Shown here piece after piece: positions 1 through 6,131 of a stretch of 9,225 nt of DNA (its first letter is position 1; every line of letters starts with the position of its first letter). The notes under the pieces were generated by a model. The model was not told the origin of the DNA and did no database searches. It was given only the letters and a program-made list of their open reading frames with translations. The stretch covers positions 1 to 9,225 of the forward strand of contig JBOGED010000037.1 of the NCBI GenBank assembly GCA_050743625.1, read 5' to 3'. The translations under genes were made by a program, and so were the position numbers. Source of the stretch: JBOGED01 sp050743625. Lineage in GTDB: Bacteria; Actinomycetota; Nitriliruptoria; Euzebyales; Egibacteraceae.

Positions 1-1235
1 GGCTGGGGGAGCGCGACCGCGCCGGTCTGGAGGGCGTTGAGGAGGCGGAGCTCGGCCAGCTCGTGCGCGCCCGCGAGAACCCGCTCGATCGCACGGGCGA
101 GCGGCTCGGTGCCCGCCCGTGGGTGCCGGTGGAGCAGGTCGTCCAAGGCGAGGAGCGCGGACCGGGCTTTGAGCAGGTCTCGGCGTTGCGCGAACTGAGC
201 GGACAGCACGTGGCGCAGCTCCTCGAGCCCGCTGCGGCGGACCAGCTCAGCGGCCAGCGCTCCGGCGCCTTCGATGCCCTGGCGGATCAACGTCGTCGAC
301 AGGCGCACGCCGAACAGGCCGAGCCGGCCCAGCAGCGCCGCGCGCTGTTCGCGGCCCAGCGGCGCCTCGATCTCGACGAAGCGGTCGGCGGACAGCAGCA
401 TCGCCTCGATATCCTCGCGTGGTGCCCGGGCCAACACGGCCAGCGCCGCGTACTCGGCCTCGCGCAGGGTCATGCCCGCCTGGGCGAGGAGCCCGGCCAC
501 AGGCACGACCGTCTGGCACAGCTGGCGGACGTGCGGGTCGTTGCGGTAGCGCTTGGCGATCCGTTTGGCCGAGAACATCGCGTCGATGCGGCCGGCGCCG
601 ATCTCGTCGGCGCGTGAGAGCACGGCGATCGCGTTGACCGGCGTGGCTCGGGCTTGGTCGTCGTCGTGGAAGGACTCCAGGAACCGGACATCCGTGGCGT
701 GCAGGTGCCGCATCAGATAGAGCACCGCGTCGGCGTTGCCCGGTGTGTCCTCGGGTGCCAGGAACGACTGGGTCCGCGCCGAGGTGTCCCGTGAGACCGA
801 GGCGATGCCGGGAGTGTCGATCAGCGTCATCGCCCGCAGGCTCTGCGACGGCCAGTCGACGACCAGCCGCTCGACCTGGGCAGGCGGCGTACCCCCCAGG
901 TCGAGGGAGAGCGCGCCACCGACACGCCGTGGGACCAGCTGGCGAAGGCCGCCGTGGTAGGGGTGCAGCGTGGCCCGGGGAGTAGGGCCGTCGCGGTACC
1001 ACGTCACGATCTTGGTGCACTCGCCCGCGTCGGTCGGAGCGATCTCCTCGCCGACCAGCGCGTTGAGCAGTGTGGACTTGCCCGCCTTCACCTTGCCGGC
1101 GATCGCGACCCGCAGGCTGGAGTCCAGCCGGTCCAGCAGCTGGAGGAGCACGATCGCCTCGGCGGTGCCGTCGTAGGTCTCGATGGCCTGGCGCAGGACC
1201 GAGCGGGCCGCGACGATCAGGCTCGGCGAGCTCAC
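1..1235 (-). CDS. iniC: IniC-like dynamin-family GTPase (C-terminus beyond window)
   Basis: Probable membrane-remodelling GTPase, partner of the IniA-like protein encoded just upstream. I translated 411 codons from the GTG at 1235-1233 to the edge without a stop. G1 is AGKVKAGKST (residues 46-55), G2 is probably in PTDAGECT (67-74), and G3 is LIDTPG (138-143). The G4 position reads LSRAD (206-210), which departs from the usual N/TKxD. The rest is helix-rich, with no obvious transmembrane segment in the visible part. The GTG start overlaps the TGA of the upstream gene (GTGA, 1235-1232), a translational-coupling arrangement; a G-run lies 2-3 bases before it. Mycobacterial IniC is about 490 residues, so roughly 80 are missing at the edge. 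The dynamin-superfamily call is firm; the iniC name rests on gene order and on being the second GTPase after an IniA-like protein. Confidence 0.85.
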   Translation of the reverse strand, partial: MSSPSLIVAARSVLRQAIETYDGTAEAIVLLQLLDRLDSSLRVAIAGKVKAGKSTLLNALVGEEIAPTDAGECTKIVTWYRDGPTPRATLHPYHGGLRQLVPRRVGGALSLDLGGTPPAQVERLVVDWPSQSLRAMTLIDTPGIASVSRDTSARTQSFLAPEDTPGNADAVLYLMRHLHATDVRFLESFHDDDQARATPVNAIAVLSRADEIGAGRIDAMFSAKRIAKRYRNDPHVRQLCQTVVPVAGLLAQAGMTLREAEYAALAVLARAPREDIEAMLLSADRFVEIEAPLGREQRAALLGRLGLFGVRLSTTLIRQGIEGAGALAAELVRRSGLEELRHVLSAQFAQRRDLLKARSALLALDDLLHRHPRAGTEPLARAIERVLAGAHELAELRLLNALQTGAVALPQ

Positions 1236-3097
1236 TTCCCCGCCCCGGCGAGCCCGGCGAGCCCGGCGACCTCGGTGAGGGCGCGGGCGCGCCGGTCCAA
1301 GGCGTCGAGCCGCTCGAGCTCGGCCCGCAGGTCGCGGATGCGCTGGTCGCGCTCGGTCTTGTCAGACGTGACCGCGCGTTGAGCCGCCGCCAGCGAGTCG
1401 CCGACGCACCGGTGCAGCTCCTCAGCCTGAGTCGTGAAATGGTCGCGCAGTGTCCGCTGGATCCGGCGCAGCATGTCGCGCGAGTCCTTACCGATCTGGA
1501 AGCCCGCATCGTCGAGGTACCGGCGTGCGGCGCTCTTGGCCGCAGATCGGCGGACCGCCAGTTGCCGCTTGCGCTCGTCCCGGATGGTTTTCGTGCCGAG
1601 TACGACCCCCATCCCGAGCGAGAACGGGTTGATGATCGCAAGCGAGCTGACCACCATGTTCCCCAGCATGCCGAACATCAGCACCCCTCCGTAGGAGCCG
1701 CGCAGCGCGGCGAGCGCCTTCTGGCCGACGCCGAAGGACTCCATCTCTGGCCGCTCCGCCTCGGACAGCTTGCCGAGCACGCTGGTGGCCCCGCCGAGGT
1801 CGAGGGCGGGCAGCAGTTGGCTGCCGCCCTCCTCGAAGTGCTCGGCGACCCGGCTGGCCAGCCAGCGCGCACGCTGAGCGGCCCACACGTAGTTGGCCGA
1901 GGCCGCCTCGCTGACCTGCTGGTACAGCCAAGTCTCGACCTGCTCCCAGGTCTGGGCGGGGTCACCTTCCTCGATCGCCTCGTCGACCTGCCGCCCGATC
2001 TGGCGGAGCCGGTCGCGCAGGTCGTAGTCGATGTCGGCCATCAGGTCGCTCACCCCATCACCGAGCGTCTGCTGCCAGCGCGCCGACCGCTTCCGCAGCT
2101 CGTCCGCCCGGCTCTTTGCCTCTTCCAGGCGACGGATCAGCGCGGCGGCATGGTCGGGGTTCTGCCGCGCCTGCAGCTCAGCGCGGAACGCGGTCGCGAG
2201 CTGCTCGCTGACGGCGAGCACGTCGTGGGCCACGGTCCGCCGGATCAGCTGCTCGGCCTGGGCCACGACGCCCGAGGAGAGGAAGTCGATCAGCCGCGGG
2301 AAACCGGACTCGGCGTTGAGCGTGCGGTCGCCTGTCTGGATGGCGTGCATGCGCAGCGTCGACGACACCGGCAGCAGCTCGGCCTCGATGCCCGCGGCGC
2401 GGAGATGGCCGCGGTTAAGGTCGACGATCCGCCGCCATTGTGGGTAGAAGTCGATCTTTGTCAGGACGCAGAGGATATTCGGGCAGAGCCGCATCGCGTG
2501 CCGGAGGAACTCCAACTCGGGCCCCGTGTACTCCTGCGAGGCGTCCGAGACCAGCACGACCGCGTCCGCCGTCGGCAGCGCGGCCATCGTGCTCGCCCCA
2601 TGCACCGAGCCCAACCCTCCGACACCTGGCGTGTCGACGAGCACGAGTCCTTGCCTCAACAGCTTCCGTGGCAGCCCTACCTCGGCGTACCGCAGCCGCC
2701 GCTGGTTGCCGGGATTGCCGGCTTCGCTGACGTAGTCCGCGAGCTGCGCGATCGGCACGGACGTCGTGACCGGCGGTGACCAAGAAGAGCCCGTGACCGG
2801 CTCGTCGCCCGAGCGCACCAGCGACACCGTTGGCTCGTCGGCGTAGCGGACCGCGGTGGGGACCGCGGTCGCGATGTCGTCGTCGACCGGGCAGACCGGC
2901 GCGTTGACCAGCGCGTTGACCAGCAGGCTCTTGCCTTGCTTGAACTCGCCCACGACCAGTACCCGCACGGCCGGGTCGACCAGCCGCTGCCGAGCCTGGT
3001 GCAGCCGTGCGTGGAGGTCCGGGCGGTCGTAGGCCCGGGCTGCCTTCAGTGCGAGGTCCACCACGCTGACGGCCGCGCTGGCCGGCGTGTCCACCAC
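1232..3097 (-). CDS. iniA: IniA-like dynamin-family GTPase
   Basis: A 621-residue bacterial dynamin-like protein. GTPase motifs: G1 GEFKQGKS (50-57), G2 threonine in the ATAVPT stretch (76-81), G3 DTPG (155-158), G4 TKID (213-216). A long helical region with charged coiled-coil-like stretches follows (about 280-420). A hydrophobic, Gly/Met-rich segment (about 468-501, SYGGVLMFGMLGNMVVSS and on) matches the membrane-inserting part of IniA-type dynamins. Helices (510-605) complete the stalk. Mycobacterial IniA is about 640 residues and has been shown to cause membrane fission; that function is inferred here. The GTG at 3097 is chosen because AAAGG (3106-3110) lies 8 bases upstream; a second GTG follows immediately. 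It is the middle gene of the operon, 79 bases after iniB and overlapping iniC by 4. Confidence 0.9.
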   Translation of the reverse strand: MVDTPASAAVSVVDLALKAARAYDRPDLHARLHQARQRLVDPAVRVLVVGEFKQGKSLLVNALVNAPVCPVDDDIATAVPTAVRYADEPTVSLVRSGDEPVTGSSWSPPVTTSVPIAQLADYVSEAGNPGNQRRLRYAEVGLPRKLLRQGLVLVDTPGVGGLGSVHGASTMAALPTADAVVLVSDASQEYTGPELEFLRHAMRLCPNILCVLTKIDFYPQWRRIVDLNRGHLRAAGIEAELLPVSSTLRMHAIQTGDRTLNAESGFPRLIDFLSSGVVAQAEQLIRRTVAHDVLAVSEQLATAFRAELQARQNPDHAAALIRRLEEAKSRADELRKRSARWQQTLGDGVSDLMADIDYDLRDRLRQIGRQVDEAIEEGDPAQTWEQVETWLYQQVSEAASANYVWAAQRARWLASRVAEHFEEGGSQLLPALDLGGATSVLGKLSEAERPEMESFGVGQKALAALRGSYGGVLMFGMLGNMVVSSLAIINPFSLGMGVVLGTKTIRDERKRQLAVRRSAAKSAARRYLDDAGFQIGKDSRDMLRRIQRTLRDHFTTQAEELHRCVGDSLAAAQRAVTSDKTERDQRIRDLRAELERLDALDRRARALTEVAGLAGLAGAGK

Positions 3098-3124
3098 AGT
3101 CTGTGCCTTTCATGCATGCGTCGA

Positions 3125-3156
3125 GGCCGGCTCCACGATGACTCGCGAAGCCGGCC
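3125..3156 (-). repeat. Intercistronic hairpin between iniB and iniA
   Basis: A perfect 8-bp inverted repeat, GGCCGGCT (3125-3132) and AGCCGGCC (3149-3156), with a 16-base loop. It lies 20 bases downstream of the iniB stop and about 27 bases upstream of the iniA start. No U-run follows on the minus strand, so it is not a classic intrinsic terminator. It could be a 3' stabiliser or partial attenuator that keeps iniB expression above the GTPases. The repeat is seen; the role is inferred. Confidence 0.55.
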
Positions 3157-3176
3157 GCCGAAGTTCGCTACAGAGG

Positions 3177-4199
3177 TTAGAGGATGCCCAGGGTGACATC
3201 GTCGATGTCGACGACGTCCTTGACGTTCTTCACGTCCACGAGGTCCTTGACGTCCACCGCGTCCTTGAGGTCGATGAGGTCGTCGTCGCTGCTCTTGTCC
3301 ACGTCGACGTCGGAGTTGAACGAGTCTTCGATCTCCCTGTTGTCCTGGAAGGAGTCTTCGACCTCGACGCTCTTGTCGGTGTAGCTGTTGTCCCGGTAGC
3401 TGTTGTCGCGGAGGTCGTAGTCGAGGCTGTTGTCGCTGTTGTCCTGCTCACCCTTGGCCCAGCCGCTGCCAACGCCCAGCGCTGACCCGTCTTTGACGGT
3501 CACGTCGTCGGCCTCGAAGTTCGTCGCGTCCCCGTCGCCGAAGGAGGCGGCGCCGACGTCCGAGTCGTTCGCGATCAGGCCCTTGTTGATGCCGCTGAGC
3601 AGCACCGAGTCGTCGACGTCGCCGTCGACCAGGATGGCGCCGTCGTCGGCCACCTGCGAGTCCTCGGCAGCGATCGCGTCGTCGCCGGTCGCGACCGGTC
3701 CGTTGATGTCGTCGCCCGCGGCCACCGCGCCGTCGCCCGAGGCGATGGTGTTCTCGTTGTGGATGTCCTGGTCGAACTCGACGTCGCCCTTGGCGTAGAT
3801 GTCCGTGTTGACCGAGTTGTCGATGATGTTGTCGCGATCGTCGATCGTGTCGCGGTCGTCGATCTGGGTGTACGCGTAGTTGTTGGTGACGTAGCTGATC
3901 TGGCGGATCGCGGCTTCGAGGTCGGTCTCGTGCGGTTGGGTGTGCACCGGGGGCGGGCCGGACTGGTTGACCTCGACCCGGTTCCCACCAGTGCGGTACG
4001 AGCTGCTGATCTCCTGGGCGACACTGGGGGGAAGGGTGTCGCAGACGAGTCCCACCGCGTCGTAGACGTCGTGGCCGTCGAGGTCGGCGAAGCCGTGCTC
4101 CCGCAGGTATTCCTCAGGGTCCAAGTCGAACTGGGCGCGCTCCGCCGGGTCGCCGAGCAGGTTCCGCAGGAAGTCGAGCAGACTCGTGACCGTAACCAT
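3177..4199 (-). CDS. iniB: IniB N-terminal-domain protein with Asp-rich repetitive body
   Basis: A 340-residue, strongly acidic protein, first gene of the iniB-iniA-iniC-like operon. The N-terminal 60 residues (MVTVTSLLDFLRNLLGDP, then EEYLREHGFADLDGHDV) resemble the helical N-domain that defines IniB-type proteins. A Pro/His linker follows (about 80-92). From residue 110 the protein is low complexity with about 23% Asp (65 Asp in all by hand count). It includes short recurring units: ASGDGAVAAGDD / ATGDDAIAAED, DNSYRDNSYTD, EDSF twice, and DAVDVKDLVDVKNVKDVVD at the C-terminus. No signal peptide or membrane segment is seen. Mycobacterial IniB has a Gly/Ala-rich body instead, so only the N-domain is shared. 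The ATG at 4199-4197 is preferred because AGGAGG sits 7 bases upstream; the upstream in-frame extension lacks such a site. Function unknown; an acidic scaffold or partner for the GTPases is a guess. Confidence 0.82.
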   Translation of the reverse strand: MVTVTSLLDFLRNLLGDPAERAQFDLDPEEYLREHGFADLDGHDVYDAVGLVCDTLPPSVAQEISSSYRTGGNRVEVNQSGPPPVHTQPHETDLEAAIRQISYVTNNYAYTQIDDRDTIDDRDNIIDNSVNTDIYAKGDVEFDQDIHNENTIASGDGAVAAGDDINGPVATGDDAIAAEDSQVADDGAILVDGDVDDSVLLSGINKGLIANDSDVGAASFGDGDATNFEADDVTVKDGSALGVGSGWAKGEQDNSDNSLDYDLRDNSYRDNSYTDKSVEVEDSFQDNREIEDSFNSDVDVDKSSDDDLIDLKDAVDVKDLVDVKNVKDVVDIDDVTLGIL

Positions 4200-4206
4200 C
4201 GTGTTG

Positions 4207-4212
4207 CCTCCT
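4207..4212 (-). promoter_or_regulatory. Ribosome binding site of iniB
   Basis: AGGAGG on the minus strand, 7 bases before the ATG at 4199. It is a consensus site and fixes the iniB start, ruling out a 36-residue longer reading from 4307. Confidence 0.85.
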
Positions 4213-4237
4213 GTTGATGTGGTGTTGCTCTTTCGGT

Positions 4238-4254
4238 TGAGGGCCGTTCCCTCA
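4238..4254 (-). promoter_or_regulatory. Inverted repeat in the iniB leader
   Basis: TGAGGG (4238-4243) and CCCTCA (4249-4254) form a perfect 6-bp inverted repeat around a 5-base loop. It sits 38 bases upstream of the iniB start and just downstream of a candidate -10 element (TAATGT on the minus strand, 4273-4268). It could be a 5'-UTR hairpin or an operator half-site pair. The repeat is seen; the role is inferred. Confidence 0.4.
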
Positions 4255-4416
4255 GCCCGCGAGAAGGACATTACGGTCGCAGCTACGCTGTGACATCGGG
4301 GATACACCCGGATTCTCCGACTTGCCGGTTAGGGGGCTCCCGCCTCACGGCGTTAGGGGATTGGTGAGGGGGACCGGGAAACCCCCCATGGTTCGCCGGG
4401 CGTACGCTAGGGGGAT

Positions 4417-4422
4417 AGGAGG
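4417..4422 (+). promoter_or_regulatory. Ribosome binding site of the first hsp70-like gene
   Basis: AGGAGG lies 5 bases before the ATG at 4428. It follows a GGGGGAT block that is also present before the ribosome site of the second hsp70-like gene. Confidence 0.85.
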
Positions 4423-4427
4423 GCGCG

Positions 4428-6020
4428 ATGGGCTATGGGCTCGGCATCGATTTCGGGACGATGTACACGGCCGCCGCAGTGCTCGAGCATCGCCAGCCCG
4501 AGATCATGAAGCTCGGCGAGGGGACCGCCGAGATTCCCTCCGTGCTGTTCTATCCGCCCGACGGCCCAGTCTTGACCGGCGACGCCGCGAACCGCCGCGC
4601 CGCCACCGAACCGGACTGTGTGACCAGGGAGTTCAAGCGCCGGATCGGCGACCCGACCCCCTTGATCGTGGGCGGAAAGGCGCATACCCCCGAGGCCTTG
4701 TCCGCCAGGCTGCTGCGTTGGGTCGTCGACTCTGTCGAGGAACGCCAGGGGAAACCGGCCGAGCGAATCGCCATCACCCACCCCGCCAACTGGGGCCCCT
4801 ATAAACGGGACCTGTTGCGCCAGGCTGTCCGGACGGCCGGGATCGAGCCGCTGCTCGTGCTGACCGAGCCGGAGGCGGCGGCGATCTCGTACGCCTCGAC
4901 GCACCGCATGGACCGCGGCGACGTGGTGGCCGTCTACGACCTCGGCGGGGGCACCTTCGACACGGCGGTGCTCCGGAAAAGGGGTCAATCCTTCGAGCTG
5001 TTGGGCCTTCCCCAGGGCATCGAGCGGCTGGGAGGCCTCGACTTCGACGGCGCGATCCTCTCGCGCGTGGACGCGGTACTGGACGGAGCCCTTGGGCAAC
5101 TCGACCCCGAGGATCCTGCCGGGATGGCGAGCGTGGCGCGGCTGCGGCGCGAGTGCGTCGACGCGAAGGAGGCGCTTTCCCGCGACACTGAGGTTCTGAT
5201 CCCCGTCCTCCTCCCGGACCGCCGCGCCCAGGTACGGCTGACCCGTGACGAGTTCGAGGAGATGATCCGCCCCGAGATCACCCACACCATCGAGGCGTTG
5301 CGGCATGCGCTGGACAGCGCGCGGATCGCTCCCGACGGGGTAAGCGTGGTCCTGCTCGTCGGCGGGTCGTCCCGGATCCCGCTGGTCGCCGAGATGGTAT
5401 CGGCCGAGCTTGGGCGCCCTGTCGCAGTCGACGCCCATCCCAAGCACGCGGTCGCCCTCGGCGCCGCGCTCGCGGCCTCGGTCCGGAGCCTCCGCACCCC
5501 ATCGCCTGACGCGCCGCAATCTGGGTCGAGGGTCTCCCATGTTCCACCCGTGGCGCTGGCGCCACGGGTGGAGGCTGCCGTGAATGGCGAGCCCCGCGGC
5601 GATACCCGTTGGGGGGTGATCTCGGGGACCGGCCGTGGGTGGCTGTGGATCGCCGCGGTCGGAGCGCTTGTGGTCCTGGCGCTGTCCGTGCTCCTGTTGC
5701 GCCGCCCGGCACCTGGTGCTCCCAGCGCACGTATCGGCGGAATAACGGTGCAAGGCGACCGATATGTCGTCGATTGGGAGTCTGTGGGCTTCACGTCCGT
5801 GTTGACCGGGTTCCACGTGCACTTCTTCTTCGACACTGTGCCGCCCGACCAGGCGGGTAGGGCAGGTCAAGGGCCGTGGTGGGAGCACGGCGCGGGTCGC
5901 CCTTTCACCGGCTTCGGTGTCCCCGACCGCCCCCCGGGCGCGTCGCAGCTCTGCGTCCTGGTCGCGAACCCGGACCACACTGTCCGTCCGGGCAGTGGCG
6001 GGTGCGCCCCCCTTCCGTAA
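4428..6020 (+). CDS. Membrane-anchored Hsp70-like ATPase with C-terminal two-Cys ectodomain
   Basis: A 530-residue protein. Residues 1-350 are an Hsp70/actin-fold nucleotide-binding domain: phosphate-1 loop GIDFGTMYT (6-14), the DnaK Lys70-like lysine in REFKRRIGDP (67-76), THPANWG (117-123), TEPEAAAISYA (146-156), phosphate-2 loop DLGGGTFD (171-178), adenosine motif LLVGGSSRIPLV (309-320). The peptide-binding and lid domains of DnaK are absent. A variable linker (351-403) leads to one transmembrane helix (about 404-425), then an approximately 105-residue domain with VHFFFDTVPPDQAG (464-477), aromatic/Gly-rich segments and two cysteines (509, 526) that could form a disulfide outside the cell. 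The ATPase is presumably cytoplasmic and the tail extracytoplasmic. It is probably not a classical chaperone; a sensor or transducer role is inferred. It is divergent from iniB and 111 bases upstream of its paralogue. Confidence 0.88.
   Translation: MGYGLGIDFGTMYTAAAVLEHRQPEIMKLGEGTAEIPSVLFYPPDGPVLTGDAANRRAATEPDCVTREFKRRIGDPTPLIVGGKAHTPEALSARLLRWVVDSVEERQGKPAERIAITHPANWGPYKRDLLRQAVRTAGIEPLLVLTEPEAAAISYASTHRMDRGDVVAVYDLGGGTFDTAVLRKRGQSFELLGLPQGIERLGGLDFDGAILSRVDAVLDGALGQLDPEDPAGMASVARLRRECVDAKEALSRDTEVLIPVLLPDRRAQVRLTRDEFEEMIRPEITHTIEALRHALDSARIAPDGVSVVLLVGGSSRIPLVAEMVSAELGRPVAVDAHPKHAVALGAALAASVRSLRTPSPDAPQSGSRVSHVPPVALAPRVEAAVNGEPRGDTRWGVISGTGRGWLWIAAVGALVVLALSVLLLRRPAPGAPSARIGGITVQGDRYVVDWESVGFTSVLTGFHVHFFFDTVPPDQAGRAGQGPWWEHGAGRPFTGFGVPDRPPGASQLCVLVANPDHTVRPGSGGCAPLP
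5543..5572 (+). repeat. Long perfect hairpin inside the linker of the first hsp70-like gene
   Basis: Two 13-base arms, TCCACCCGTGGCG (5543-5555) and its exact complement (5560-5572), flank the loop CTGG. The hairpin encodes residues 372-382 (VPPVALAPRVE), in the poorly conserved linker between the ATPase domain and the membrane helix. The structure is read directly from the sequence; whether it acts in the mRNA or is a remnant of a small palindromic insertion is unknown. Confidence 0.75.
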
Positions 6021-6131
6021 AACGGCGAAACTGCCGCATCGGCCCGAAAGGTTGAGGCGTCTTTCCTGACGGTGAAGAAAAGCTGGGGGTCGACCAGTAC
6101 CCCGCTTTGGGGGATGGTGAGGAGCCGGGTC
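6021..6131 (+). promoter_or_regulatory. Leader between the two hsp70-like genes with alternative hairpins
   Basis: A 111-bp gap. GGGGT (6086-6090) can pair with ACCCC (6099-6103). The same C-run (6100-6103) can pair with GGGG (6109-6112), which lies just before the ribosome site GAGGAG (6119-6124). The two pairings exclude each other, an attenuator- or thermometer-like layout. No convincing promoter or terminator is seen, so cotranscription with the upstream gene is likely. Confidence 0.4.
6119..6124 (+). promoter_or_regulatory. Ribosome binding site of the second hsp70-like gene
   Basis: GAGGAG lies 7 bases before the ATG at 6132. It decides the start: an in-frame GTG at 6072 would add 20 residues, has no comparable site, and its extension is absent from the paralogue. 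Confidence 0.8.

Larger units (their letters stand above)
4200..4427. promoter_or_regulatory. Divergent control region between iniB operon and hsp70 pair
   Basis: A 228-bp non-coding region separates two divergently transcribed units and must hold both promoters. Toward iniB, TAATGT (4273-4268, minus) fits an actinobacterial TANNNT -10, but no good -35 is visible. Toward hsp70, TACGCT (4403-4408) is a possible -10; GGGAAAC (4376-4382) followed 18 bases later by CGTA (4401-4404) weakly resembles an ECF-sigma promoter. TAGGGG occurs three times on the plus strand (4330, 4354, 4408). G-runs at 4332-4336, 4356-4359, 4368-4372 and 4376-4378 could in principle form a G-quadruplex. Individual promoter calls are uncertain; that this is the shared regulatory region follows from gene layout. 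Confidence 0.6.

Noticed and set aside
247..1641. 464-codon open frame on the minus strand overlapping the iniC-like gene
   Set aside because: It is Arg/Pro/Gly-rich in the wrong frame; the true frame from the GTG at 1235 carries P-loop and DTPG motifs and runs open to the edge.
1070..2779. 569-codon open frame on the plus strand across the iniA-like gene
   Set aside because: It is antisense to a gene with complete dynamin motifs; the product is compositionally biased and matches no family. Long antisense frames are expected at this GC content.
2936..3485. Plus-strand open frames opposite iniA/iniB (Val-rich products)
   Set aside because: Their composition is the mirror of the GAC-rich iniB coding strand; no motif and no independent support.
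4200..4307. 36-residue N-terminal extension of iniB
   Set aside because: The consensus AGGAGG before the internal ATG at 4199, and the fit of that ATG to the IniB N-domain, make the shorter form the better start.
6072..6131. 20-residue extension of the second hsp70-like gene from a GTG
   Set aside because: It has no ribosome site, and the paralogue starts at the position equivalent to the ATG at 6132.
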